From contig CAJNYU010002094.1 of assembly GCA_905331475.1 (NCBI GenBank), forward strand, positions 1-64,000: a stretch of DNA of 64,000 bases, written 5' to 3'. A model generated the notes under the pieces. That model made no database searches and was not told where the DNA came from. It saw nothing but the letters and a program-made list of their open reading frames with translations. The stretch is from Rotaria socialis. Lineage: Eukaryota > Rotifera > Eurotatoria > Philodinida > Philodinidae. Below, in pieces: positions 23,263 through 35,571 of this stretch. The translations under genes were made by a program, and so were the position numbers. Every line of letters starts with the position of its first letter. The first letter of the stretch is position 1.

Positions 23263-24561
23263 ATAAAATTTCTTCTTCATTCAATTGAAGTTCGTACTAT
23301 TGGATGGATCAACGAGGCAAATAAATCAAATGTTCTGCACCACAATATATTGATTCTGCAATGACGTTCCTTCAGAGAATTCTTTCCAATGAAACAATAT
23401 ATTTCCAACAGGAATTGATAATTAGAGATTTTAGATAAATTAGTAGTCTACTGTCACATAAGAATAAGTCAAATTTGTGATATTTCATAATTTTATTTGT
23501 TCGTCAAAATTAAAGCAAAAGAATGAATGATCAATTCTTTTCATATAAGCTGCAATTTGTGAACGAGTTGGTGTTATCTTGATAGGCTCAAAACACATGC
23601 CCAATAATCTCCATTCATTTAAAAAGAGTTGATGGACAGCAGATAACTAGTTTTATAGTCTCATTCGCTTTATATTGAGTCAGATGGACGAGTCAACTTT
23701 ATAACAAATAAATAAATTGTTAATCATAAGTTTGAAGCTGATCTATTTAGTTGAATTTAATAAAATACCTTAAAGTAGAGGAGAGTCAGAAACCAAAAGT
23801 TATGAACATCGTTTTAATGTAAAAAACGTACAAGAACCCAATAAATAATACAGTTTGGAGATGGACCGATTTAAACTAACAAATCATTCAATAATAAATT
23901 CAGAACATAGTGAAAGAAGATTTTGTTTTGTTTTGATTTTGAGTTCACTATCATTTAAAATGTTATTTAAAAAGAAAATGAAAAAACTTTCCGTTTGCCT
24001 TGCGCGACAAAGTAGAACCTCTGATAGACAGCAGTAACGCATATCATTAAGAACCAGAGATCGAAAGGAATAAGAAAATGTTCATTTGAATTCGATCATA
24101 TTCGACTTCGAATCTGATTAAAAGAATATGCTTTATTTCCGCATTTTATCTGTTATACCTTAATATCTTTTTCGAGCAAATAATTTATTGGACTGTTTCC
24201 ATGATAAAGACTTGTTTATTACATTTGATCTGTTGGTCCATATTCACAGATCATTTATTAATTAGAAAACAGAAAGTTCAGTACAGCGTACAACTTGTAA
24301 AACAAACCATGAGCAGAATAGTTCTTTATCAATGAATCTATGAAAACTAATATAGTTTATACTTGCATGACTCATAGACCTAGTGCGCCTAATTCTGCCA
24401 CAAAAGCGATAGGTCTCAGTATTTCCTTTATAGCTCAGCTTTGCGATTTCGTCGTAGAGTGCTGAATTTTATTTTCCGGAATATGGGAAATATTTCTGCA
24501 TCGAGGGTACGGGTGGAGTCAAGACACACACTCACATCCAATGTCTAAATTTTTCGGAACG
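23263..24561. other. Gene-free AT-rich stretch
   Basis: No coding or RNA gene recognised. Confidence 0.5.
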
Positions 24562-25233
24562 TATTTTTAATTTACTTTCCTGGAGTACTATTTAATTTAA
24601 TAATATCTTTTGCAAATTTTTCAAAAATTTCTGCAGATATTTTCATATTATTAATATCAATTGATAATTGATCAAGAAATATATAAGCTAATTCTAATTA
24701 AAGTTTTATATAAATATCTTGATTTGATATATCATCTTTAATTAAACGAAATATAACATATAATTTAATAATTTTTTTTATTGAACGTTTTAATTTTTGT
24801 GGGAAAATTTTTCGAAAATTATTTTCTAATATTAAACTATTTTTATTTGATTGAAATATTCGTAATGAAGGTAATAAACGATTTTGAAATAAATCTCGTA
24901 ATAACCATAAACATAAATGTTCGTGCACAATAGTTTTTTTTTATCGAATATTGTTAATAGGCTTGTTCTTTTTCATATTTTATTATTGCATTATGGACTA
25001 ATTGGTTCAGTGGGATCAATTGCTTGAGTTTGGCGTATAAGTGGATGTCTATCACTGAATGATGAAGCTATTTGTTTAGAGATTTGCAGAAGTGAGGAAG
25101 ATTTATTTCGATTTGTTAATACGGAATAAAATAAAGTTAATTGTTGAATATTTTCATTTATAAATGAACGAAATCGATGAAACGGAAAATTTGTACGAAT
25201 TATATATATTATTAAATGTCTTTGTTTCATCAC
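24562..25233 (-). pseudogene. Decayed coding fragment, unknown family
   Basis: On the minus strand 25233-24991 reads FPFHRFRSFINENIQQLTLF... to IDPTEPISP and a stop. A different frame continues with HNAIIKYEKEQAY, and 24928-24574 continues in a third frame with VHEHLCLWLLRDLFQNRLLP through a TAA (24698-24700) to FEKFAKDIIKLNSTPGK. The amphipathic, helix-rich composition suggests a piece of an alpha-solenoid protein. At least two frame breaks and one or more stops mark it as dead. I cannot name the parent. Confidence 0.45.
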
Positions 25234-26737
25234 TAATCATTAAAATGATTTTCACATGCATCATTTGATATTGGTATAAAAGTAGGTTCATATATCCTTA
25301 ATGACAAGGAGTATTGTTTATTCTTGTATTCTAGTTGGTCACTTCAAGTATTTTCGTTCGTACAATTTTCTTGATTTCAGTGCATGAGTACATTTTCTCT
25401 TCTTCTGCTATTTCCGTCGTCGAAGTAGATTTCACCTTCTAGATTCTTCCATGTTCGTTGTTCATCATATATCTATCGATTCTATAAATTGTTCGTGGAA
25501 ATCAGCCAGACGTTGTAAAATGTTGAATACTTTCTCGTGATTGATTTAGTCCAGTACTCTACAGTTTTCGTTTACTTTCACTTTTTCTTCTGTAATTTGT
25601 AAAGGTTTTTCAGAACGTTATTAATCTCTGCAGGAGTATATTAGTTTCATTTCTTTGTTTGATACAATGAAGAATTTTGGTTTTATGATTGTATGTGATC
25701 CGAATCAAGACGACATGGAAATTATTCTAATCCTTATTTGTATAGACACAAGCATATATCGAGAAGTATGCTGAATAAAAGTTCACAAAATTTGCTATCA
25801 TCTTATAAAAATAAATAGAAACTACTTCAACTGTGTCAGAGATATTTTTACTTTTACAAAAGGCTTTTGAAACAATATGTATATTTTTATTTCATAGGCT
25901 ACACAACGATCATTCTTGGTATATTACACGTTTAAACACTCATTACATTGACGGACTAAAGTTTTTATTTGTATCAATATATAATAGAAAATTGAAAGTC
26001 ACAATAACCAGGCTTATCCAATGGTTATGGGTAATCCAAGTGTTGACTCAAACGCGATTTCCGGAATCTGTGATTTGAATGTTGATTAAGTGAAAATTGA
26101 AAATTTTGTGAATGAACTGTCCCAATTTGAATAGTTCTATCTTTAGATGAACTTAATAAACTTTAACTCTCATTTGTGAAATACAGTTGATTCACCATTT
26201 ACACTTGGAGCCATGTCTGTAGGAGTAGAAGAATGAATCATCAGATAGAGAAAAAAAACTAATCGACAGATGGCGCTAAACGGCCATTTGATTGGTTAAT
26301 GGTTAATTGTCTAATAAAACAAAACAAGTATTCACTCAGTAGTTTTAATATTAAGTACCGCAACGAAAAGCAAAGTACCCGGGGTACTTACGATTTTGAA
26401 AGAGTACTGTGCTTTGCACTTTTCTCGGACGAACAAAATACTCTGGTGGTACTCTGTAAAATAAAAAAGCACTTTGTTTATTTGATAGCCATTGTTTAAA
26501 ATTTCCTATCTTTCCTTTTGTTTATACATTCTGTTGTATTTATAGATGAAGCTAAGAAGTATTTTTTAATTTGATTGAATTCATTATTGAAATTTCTTTT
26601 CTTTTTCTAGATATTGAATTGAACCTTGCTCTTGTAGATAACTTACTGGTTCTTATTTATTAGTTAGCTTTGGTTCTTCTTTAATTTATATTTATTTATT
26701 GAACTGATTTATTTAATATATTGTAAAAAAAAATTAG
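25234..26737. other. Gene-free stretch
   Basis: Nothing recognised apart from the palindrome AAGTACCCGGGGTACTT at 26373-26389 and related GGTACTTT-like motifs that return at 27300-27370. Confidence 0.45.
26373..26389. repeat. Palindrome AAGTACCCGGGGTACTT
   Basis: Perfect 8-bp inverted repeat around one base. Related GTACTTTG / CAAAGTACC motifs lie at 26350, 26425-26455, 27305-27335 and 27358. Confidence 0.7.
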
Positions 26738-27103
26738 GTGAGTGCAGTAATATTATTATTTACTCTCCTTTATCTAGTATGCATGATTCGATTTATGATG
26801 ATGATGGAACCAACAAATCTTGATAAATCATCCAGTCAAAGATTATTAACGGCTAATATTAATATTGATAATTTTCAGAGTGAAAAGCTTTAAAATGATC
26901 GATCTGATTTACTTGTTAATGATAACAAAATTTCAGATCAAGAAGAATTAGTTATTATTGATGAAGTTGAAACAGAAATTATACTGGATTTATCTAATGA
27001 AAATAGAGCACTCATATCAACAATTAAATTAGGAATTTCAACTGAATCAACTACATGGTTTTGCGAAGATTGCATCGACATGCATGAAGAAGAAGAACAA
27101 TAG
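26738..27103 (+). pseudogene. Relic exon: membrane segment plus acidic tail, one stop
   Basis: After an acceptor (AAAAAAAAATTAG, ending 26737) the frame reads VSAVILLFTLLYLVCMIRFM, a clear single membrane-spanning segment, then a hydrophilic acidic tail ending in WFCEDCIDMHEEEEQ and TAG. One in-frame TAA lies at 26891-26893 (after FQSEKL); the frame is otherwise open for 121 codons. It looks like the last exon of a single-pass membrane protein that lost its upstream exons. Family unknown. Confidence 0.45.
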
Positions 27104-27420
27104 TAAATTGTACTTTATTTGTTGTTTTTGTATACACAATACTAAAGGTTCATTCAGAAAAATGTTTATTTAAGCTTGTCAGATGAATATGTGTATTTTA
27201 TCTTGATCTACAAGTCTTTTGTACCGAAACATTTTATTAATTAAAAATGATCAATAGCATATATTTTTTCTTTGTTTTTCTTAACTTTCTTCCTGTTGAC
27301 ACTTTGGGTACTTTGCTGTTCATCACAAAGTACCACCTAACACTTTGACAATAGAAGCCAAGTACCTAAATGTACTGTGTTTTAGATTTCTGTTAAAAGC
27401 GCTGCATTCACTTATTATTC

Positions 27421-27422
27421 AG
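27421..27422 (+). other. Splice acceptor before XPO4
   Basis: CACTTATTATTCAG ends 21 nt upstream of the ATG: a candidate trans-splice acceptor. Confidence 0.45.
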
Positions 27423-27443
27423 GAAAAAATAAAATTGAAAAAT

Positions 27444-30400
27444 ATGGATCTGGAAAATATTCGTCAAGTACTTGAAGATGCTGCTCAAATATTTCTATCA
27501 GCTGCAAACACAATTACAAACGAAAGACGGCGTGAAGCTGAAAAAGTCATTTAAAATATTTCTTTTTGTGGAATATCTTCAATTGAAAGGATGTTCTTTG
27601 TTTTTTGTTCAGGTTTTTTTACAATTTCGTCGCTCACAATTTTCACTTGATTTGTATCGTTATTTAATTGAACATTCATCATCAAGTTATGTTGTTTATC
27701 AAACATTAACTGCACTCCGTGAAGGTATTGTCAAAGAATGGTCGTCATTAGATGATGCATTAAAAGAACAAGTTGTACAATATCTTCTATCATATGTTTA
27801 TACACATTATTCAACATTATCTGGACATGTACGAGAACAAGCGTTACAAATATTAGTTGTTATTAATAAACGACGAAAAGCACAACGTGCACAAATAGCT
27901 AAAAATGGTTTTACTGTTAGTTTAGCATTGAGCAATTTATTACAGTCAGCCAATAATCAAGAATTTCAATTCGGTTTAACATTACTTAATGCATTTATTA
28001 ATGAATATAGTTTTAGTAATGGTAAATAATTTGAAGACTTTAACAATAACAAACAAAAGAAAAAAAAACTATTTGATGAAAGAATCAGGAATTACATGTG
28101 TTGTTAGACATAATTTATTATTTTATAGATATATACTAGAATTGACGTGCCAGTAAAAAATTATGAAATTAAAATTAAAATCGAGTTTTTCATATTTTTA
28201 GCATAAATTAGATTTGAATATAATCTGTTATGGAGAATAACCGTTGTAATCGAATCTCGTATAGTCAAATGAGAATATGCTGAGTTGTTATTAAGAGTTT
28301 GTCGAAATTGAAAATTTCAGTTTCAATGAAATATTATATACATATTAAAGTAGGAATGTAATCAATAAATGTCATGAAGGTAGAACTATTAGAAAAAAAA
28401 ATAGAATATGATACCTGTGAACATCGTCTACTGTTTTCGGACTTTTATAATCGATAAATTTCAGTACTACCGCGCTACCTTATGAATTAATCTTCAACAT
28501 CTCTGTCGTAATCGGATTCGCGAAGGGAATACTTTTATTATGTTTTAAAATAGCTTGTGCTAAAAATTTTGTCGTAGAATGACGCTTCAAACATTTAATT
28601 AGAGATTAAGTATTAAATTACTAAATAATTTATGAGTCATACCAGTTTGTAGAATATACGAAATTATAAAGTGACTTAATCGAAGTATATACTTTCAATA
28701 CATTGACCAACCAAAAGATTAACTAATATTATATCTAGATATTTTTCTTTCCATGAGATAATTCAACATTCAGAAAGGATAAAGATCTATGTTTCGAAGA
28801 ATAGACAATGTGAAGATCTTCTTAAAAGCACTACTATCATATTCAATAAAATATTGATCTCCAAGACCTTTCATCATTAATAATTGAAAAAGAAAAACAA
28901 TCTTGTTTTTGTCTCATCAATTACATAATATGTTCAATTGTTTTGTTTTTCATTATCTAAATAATTTTTGTATATATTTTTGTTTCTTAGCTAATGAAGC
29001 TGGATTAACTGTGGAGCAGCGTCATTCCGTAAAACGCGATTTCGAAGAAAATGAATTAAAAACAGTTTTTGAATTACTATTAAATAAACTTCAAAGCAAT
29101 CTTTCATCAATATCCAATTCATCTTCATCTGACCATTCATTATTTTCATCAATATTAACAGCGATTGAAAAAATTCTACTGTGGAATTTTTCATCATCAT
29201 TTCCAAATGCACGTCGTCATATGGAATCATCGAATAATGTGGAAACTATTGATTGGAGGCCACCAGTTAGTTGGAAACAATTAGTTTTTGATCAGCAACT
29301 TGTTGAATTTTTTTTTCATATCTATGTTACACTCAAATCTTTGGTAATATTAATCTTAATTTAATTCGAAAACAGAATTAGGATAACTCTATTATTTTAG
29401 AATGAAACTAAAATTATTTTACAACGTCGTTGCCAGATACTTCGGTAGGAAAACATTTATTTCTGCATATTTTATTTTTCATAATATTTCATTTTCAGAT
29501 GCCTTTCTCAGTTGGCTTGTTTAAATGGTTCTTTAGTTAGTGATGAACAATGTCGTTTACGTTATTTAACAACATTTTCATATTATTTTGTTCAAACATT
29601 TCTAATCAATTCAACATTAACAATTCATTTAATTGAATGTTTTGATCTGTCAAATATAATATCAAATTTAATAACATTATTTACTGTCAAAGGCTTTTGC
29701 TCAATGAATAATGATTTATGTAATTCGTTTTTACAATTAATGTCACAAATAACGGTACTTCTATGTCGTACAACAACAACAACATCGTCGAATAATCAAT
29801 TAGATAAAATTATTGAAGATCCAACCATAGGAAAAGAAACATTTGACCGTTTATTACAGGCATGGTCAAGATTATTATATGGAATTGATTTCGGAAGATT
29901 TGCTAATTTAAGATCATTAGCAATTGAAATATTTGATACTTTTCTTCAAACACATCTAAATATTAATGATAATTATGAAGCAAATGATTTGGACTTAATT
30001 GATAATGACAATGACGAAGATGATAGAGATTTATTTAGGTAAATGAAACTTTCATTTAAGAAAAAAAAACATTTGTATTTTATTATGGATGAATTGAATT
30101 TCTCTACATATCCTATGTTTTTATTTTGTATATATTAAGAAAGGAACAATATAGAAACACGAATGAATTTTACTATTGCGTGAATGCCTTGTCGTGCAAA
30201 AAAAGATTCAATAAGACTTGCAGTTCTAATAGACGTTACTTATTTTCTCTACAGGACTACATTGTAATTTTAAACTTACATCTCTTTCAAATGAAAAAAA
30301 AATTCTCCACGCTACTCACAGTGTTTATTGACTAATAGAAACTCTGTTGAATTACGTTTAGCTATATGTTGGAGTTATCAGAGCTTTTAGAAAATGACCT

Positions 30401-33154
30401 CGACAAATTAGTGTTACTAGTTTGAAATGAAACGAGTTTTTTTTTATATCTTTTAGTGAACAATTAATCTGTATTGGTCTGTTTGGTCGACATATAATTG
30501 ATTATTCGCTACCATTATTAATACGTTTATTAATGGATCGGACAAAAAAATTATACGACCTAATGAATAATAGTTCATCAAATATTAATACAAATAATTT
30601 AGATCAAATCAATGACGATTTACATTGGTTACTATTGATATCCGGTCATGTTTTAACAGAAGAGTATGATTCTGATGAACAAAAAACAATACCGGAAGCT
30701 GTGATGAGTTTCTCTAGTCAACAAGTTCAATACTGTGATTTAAATAAATCTGTTCAAATAGCTCAACATGTACTTCAACAATCACAATTAGATTTAAGTG
30801 AAGAAATCATGCGTGGTGTTAGCCCTGTTACACAATGGTGAACTTAAAGCGAGATCATTCAAAAATATAAAATTCGATTGTTTTTATTTTTCTAGTTTAG
30901 TAGCTGTATTGAAATTATCGGAAACTGAACGATTATTTTCCAGTCATGGACAGTTTGAATATATTAGTGTTCAAGTTGCTGTTAGTCTTACTTGGTTTAT
31001 TCGACGATTGGCTGCAAATTATTTAGGTTTCGATGAACAATCATATAAAGATGGTAAATCTTAATATTTGATCGTTATTGATAAAGAAAAGTAATCTGAT
31101 CGAAAAGACCATTTTATATTTGAGAACATGTTATATTTGTTAAATCTAGAAAAACTTCAATGCCAGTCAATATTATAAAACTACTTTAAAATATATAATT
31201 CAACTGTAGAAAGAAAAAAAAATTCGATATCTATTTCATAAACTTTAGTTGAATTATTGAATAGTTGACAGAAATATACTTACTCAACGATAAGATACAT
31301 TTACAACAGTTAATAATTTCTTTACAAAAATTTATTTTATTGACGAAAATTATCTATCAAATAATATTAATTACAATGAACATGTTTCACTATTTCAATA
31401 GATTTGATTAATATTTTTTTTGTTCTAGTCAGTCAAACTTTATCAATGTTACTTGGCAAAGGAAGTGAAATGTTAGAATTTTTAACAAATTATTTTCTAT
31501 CAAAAGTAGTAATAAATTTACAAATGTGGGCATCTGAAAGTGATGTTATTAAAGAAACAGGTATGAATGCAAAAACAACAAAAATTTCAATTTTATTCAA
31601 TACCTCTTTGCATTTTATCTAGCCGATCTATTTGTAACATTGTCAATGAAAAAAGATTCATCATTGATCATAATAAGAAATGATTTATTTTGGACTCTAG
31701 CAAATGATGTTATAACAAATCAAATGCCTATACAATTAATAAATGAAGAATATAAACGTTCATTAATTAAAGGTATAACATGTTCATGTTTAAATAATAC
31801 ATCGGATGAATGTCGTTTACATTTTGATCGTTCAATATTTCAAATTCTTAATCAACGTTTACAAGCGATTGTTGAATCAATTCATACATTAATTGAGCAA
31901 ATTAAATTAAATACTAGTAATAAAACTCATTGTACAAATGCATTACAAACATTTTATACTGAAAATGTTTTAAGTCAAATAAGTACATTAATTAATTCAT
32001 ATTGTGGATTAATTGAAGGTGGTTCACGTTGCTCATCTGAACAAATAACATATTTATTTGAACATAGTCAACAAACATTGCAATATATACTTGATTTATT
32101 TGATTTTTATCACAATTATTGTGATCAAGTACAAATTATACTTGAATTATTTTCCTTATATGCTGAACATGTTTTAGTATATTTGAATCAAAATCATACG
32201 AAAGCTTTTTATACATATGTACTAAGATTATTAGAGATATTTACCAAATGTAATTATGGTAAAAAGACACGAGAAGTTAATGCCGATGAAGATTTCAATG
32301 CACATATTTATACATTACTCAATTGTTTGAATCATCTTCTAGCAAAAGATTTTATTGATTTTTCCAATGAAAATTCATCCAATCCGTAAGTTCTTTTGTT
32401 TTCTAACTGATCCTTAACGTCAGTATATTCATTGTTCGGTCTCCAGTCGTTACCTTTATGATTTTCTCAGTTTTTTGTTTATGATTATCAAATATATATT
32501 TGACGTGGATATTGAATTATATGAATTTATTTTTGTTGTAGAGAAGTTAATGTCGGTGATGTTATTCTATATGGTTTAATAATTTGTTTACCATTAATTC
32601 AATCAGATAATCTATTGAAAATACCTTCTATTAGTTTATGCTACTATAAACTTGTATCATCATTATGTGAACAACATTCGGAATGTTTATTTCGTTTACT
32701 TAATCAAGATCAGTATTCCATATTTTTATCAACTATAAAATCGGGTCTTGATAATTATGACAATGAAATATGTAAAATGTGTTTAGAAACCATTCAAAGT
32801 TTAGCATTATATACAATAAAACAGCAAAAACTAAATCAAACTAATGAAAAATCGAAATATTTAGAACATTTTCTTGATTATCTTCTACAAGAAACTGTAA
32901 TAACAACAACAACATTATCTGATTTATTCGATACACTTGCTGGAACGATCTATACTTTAATATGTGCATATTCAAATCAATTTTATCAGTTTCTTGGACA
33001 AATGAAACAATATGACGAAAATTTATCGATAATTATTGATAAATTAGCCAATGATATTGGACAAAAACCTGATTATAATCGAAAAGCAAAATTATCGTTT
33101 ACTGTTAAATTTGAATCGTTTGTTACAAATCTTAGAAGAATTATGAAAAAATAA
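27444..33154 (+). CDS. XPO4: Exportin-4
   Basis: Ten exons join in frame to 1164 aa, close to the 1151 aa of vertebrate XPO4: 27444-27545, 27613-28021, 28991-29343, 29401-29444, 29499-30038, 30457-30837, 30896-31053, 31429-31560, 31623-32385, 32542-33154. Landmarks matching XPO4 in order include NERRREAEKVFLQFRR, VREQALQILVVINKR, RRHMESSNNVE, EDDRDLFSEQL, LHWLLLISGHVL, AVLKLSETERLF, NADEDFNAHIY...LLAKDFIDFS and ICKMCLETIQ. XPO4 is a RanGTP-dependent karyopherin built of HEAT repeats. It exports eIF5A and Smad3 and imports Sox factors in mammals. Intron 2 is 969 bp and introns 5 and 7 are 418 and 375 bp; the rest are 50-160 bp. It heads a plus-strand run with PCMT and SUCLG1. Confidence 0.95.
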
Positions 33155-33337
33155 TTAGATACACTTTTTGTTAAAATTTATTCATTTGTTATGTTTTTTT
33201 CTTTTTTTTAATTAAAAATTCCGTAAAAAAACATTCTTTGAATGATTTTTGTTTAATATATTGAAGATTCTATGTTTTTTTCATCCTATAATCAGACATT
33301 CTATCTATAAATCTATTTTGGAATATTGTTTTATTTT

Positions 33338-33339
33338 AG
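33338..33339 (+). other. Splice acceptor before PCMT
   Basis: ATATTGTTTTATTTTAG ends 184 bp after the XPO4 stop and 18 nt before the first ATG: a candidate trans-splice acceptor. Confidence 0.6.
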
Positions 33340-33357
33340 ATACTTTAGTTAACCTAT

Positions 33358-34369
33358 ATGTTTTCGTTGTTAATTATTGTTTCTAGTATTTTTTATCAAT
33401 CATATCGAATAGTAGCATTTAACAGCAATATGGCGTGGCGCTCATCAGGTGTATCCCATCAAGAATTAATCGAAAATTTATATAGAAATGGTTTAATTAA
33501 AAGTCAACGTATCAAAGAAGCAATGCTAAGAACCGATCGAGGAGACTTCACTGATCGTACATTCGACGCCTATGATGATCGACCTCAACCAAGTATTTTT
33601 GATAAAAATGAATTTTTTTAATCAATGAACTTTAATTTTCTTTTCTAGTTGGTTATGCGGTAAGTTCATATAGATTGGCTCTAAACAATCTATGAATTTT
33701 ATTTAACTCGACAATTTCTAGGTAACAATCAGGTGAGTTATTTTTACTAATACAAAAAAAAGAATCATTGTTTAAAATTTTTAATACGTTTTCATTATTA
33801 GTGCTCCACATATGCATTGTTTTGGTTTGGAAATTCTTCAAGATCAATTGAAGCCTGGTATTTATTCCTTGTAATTATTTTGACTAATTTTGGTTTTACA
33901 TTGATTAGGTGCTAAAGTTCTTGATGTTGGTTCTGGTTCTGGATATTTGACAGCATGCATGGCTCGTTTAGTTCATCCGGGTGGTAAAGCAATAGGCGTT
34001 GATCATATTCAAGAACTCGTTGACAAATCAATAGTTAATATTAAAAAAAATAATAAAGATTTATTCGACGAAGGTATTATAGAAATTCATAAAAGTGATG
34101 GTCGACAAGGTTATGCAACTGAAGCACCATACGATGCAATTCATGTCGGCGCAGCTGCGCCTGATACTCCACATGAACTCATTCGTCAACTTAAAGTCGG
34201 CGGAAGACTTGTATCACCTGTTGGTAGTACATTTGGTCAAGAAATGATAACATACGATAAAAAAGCTGATGGGTCCTATGAGGAAAAAAGACATATGGGC
34301 GTCATGTATGTCCCGTTAACCGATGAAAAACAGCAATATGCAAGTGCTGGAATACGAAAAGACCTATAG
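33358..34369 (+). CDS. PCMT1: Protein-L-isoaspartate (D-aspartate) O-methyltransferase
   Basis: Five exons: 33358-33592, 33649-33659, 33722-33732, 33802-33857, 33909-34369. From the conserved MAWRSSG start at 33430 the product is 233 aa (mammalian PCMT1 is 227). SAM motif I is VLDVGSGSG (residues 84-92); later landmarks are YDAIHVGAAAP and GRLVSPVG. It methylates isoaspartyl residues of aged proteins so that they can revert to aspartate. Exons 2 and 3 are each only 11 nt and together encode most of GYAVTIS before the APHMH motif. An in-frame ATG at 33358, the first after the acceptor, adds 24 residues starting MFSLLIIVSSIF, a possible signal peptide or anchor. SUCLG1 begins 125 bp downstream. 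Confidence 0.93.
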
Positions 34370-34483
34370 ATGACACTTTGCTATATTCTATTTTCTTTAT
34401 TTCACTAAAGATGCTAATGTTTGATATGCCTTTCTTTCTAAATTGTAACATAATCCAGCATGTTTCATGTTCTCGGTTGCTTT

Positions 34484-34485
34484 AG
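34484..34485 (+). other. Splice acceptor before SUCLG1
   Basis: TTCTCGGTTGCTTTAG ends 116 bp after the PCMT stop and 9 nt before the ATG: a candidate trans-splice acceptor. Confidence 0.65.
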
Positions 34486-34494
34486 ATTAGTATC

Positions 34495-35571
34495 ATGCTA
34501 ACGAGACGTGCTGTATCATTATTACTTTCGACAACAAATTGTCGTTTTTTTCAAACAAGCATTATTGTTAATGCAAGTCAACAACAAAATTCTACAACAA
34601 CTTATGATAAATCTGTTTATGATTCAACACGAAAAAACTTGTATATTAACAGTGAAACACGAGTAATATGTCAAGGTTTTACTGGTAAACAAGGAACATT
34701 TCATTCTCAACAAGCTCTTGCCTATGGAACAAAATTAGTCGGTGGCGTTAGTCCGAAAAAGGGCTGGTGCTAAACATTTAGATTTACCAGTATTTAAAAC
34801 TGTGCATGATGCTATGAAAGAAACGGGTGCAACAGCGACAGTTATCTATGTTCCACCACCGGGTGCAGCTGAAGCTATTCTTGAAGCTGTCGATGCTCGT
34901 ATAGGTTTAATTGTATGTATAACAGAGGGTATTCCACAGCATGATATGGTTAAAGTTAAACATCAACTTGTCAGACAAAATAAATCACGTCTTGTTGGGC
35001 CAAATTGTCCAGGTGTTATTGGTAAGTGTTACTGTCTTATTGAAGACTGTGTACATGTGAATATTTAGCACCTGGCAAATGTAAAATTGGAATCATGCCG
35101 GGTCATATACATCGACCAGGTCCAATAGGTATTGTTTCACGTAGTGGCACATTAACGTACGAAGCTGTACATCAAACAAGTCAAGTTGGTCTTGGTCAAT
35201 CATTATGTGTTGGTATCGGCGGTGATCCATTTAATGGTACTGATTTTATTGATTGTTTAGATTTATTTATAAATGATCCATCTACGAAGGGCATTATTCT
35301 TATTGGTGAAATTGGTGGTAATGCTGAAGAAGCAGCTGCTGAATATCTTAAAGCAAATAATATTGGATCAAAGGCTAAACCTGTCGTTGCTTTTATTGCC
35401 GGACAAACAGCTCCACCTGGCCGTCGTATGGGCCATGCTGGTGCTATTATTAGTGGAAAATCTGGTGGTGCTGAAGGAAAAATTCAAGCATTAAAAGATG
35501 CAAAAGTTACTGTTAGTGATTCTCCTGCCAAAATGGGACAATTAATGCATAAATTAATGAAAGGCGAATAA
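34495..35571 (+). CDS. SUCLG1: Succinyl-CoA ligase alpha subunit, mitochondrial (one apparent frameshift)
   Basis: Two exons (34495-35021 and 35069-35571, 47-bp intron). A basic N-terminus ([19 protein letters not shown]) looks like a mitochondrial presequence. Then come the CoA-binding Rossmann region ([15 protein letters not shown]), [19 protein letters not shown], and the phospho-histidine motif RRMGHAGAI (His298 of the expected product). The subunit forms the TCA-cycle enzyme that makes ATP or GTP from succinyl-CoA. The frame breaks in an AAAAAGGGC run at about 34757-34765: removing one base of the G run restores 342 aa that align without a gap to the family. As given, translation stops at 34773. 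The rest is fully conserved, so a sequence error or a very recent mutation is likelier than an old pseudogene. Confidence 0.9.

Noticed and set aside
34742..35068. Separate gene starting at 34742
   Set aside because: It is the continuation of SUCLG1 after the one-base frame break and runs into its intron.
35273..35494. Leu-rich 73-codon open frame
   Set aside because: Shadow frame within the conserved SUCLG1 exon.
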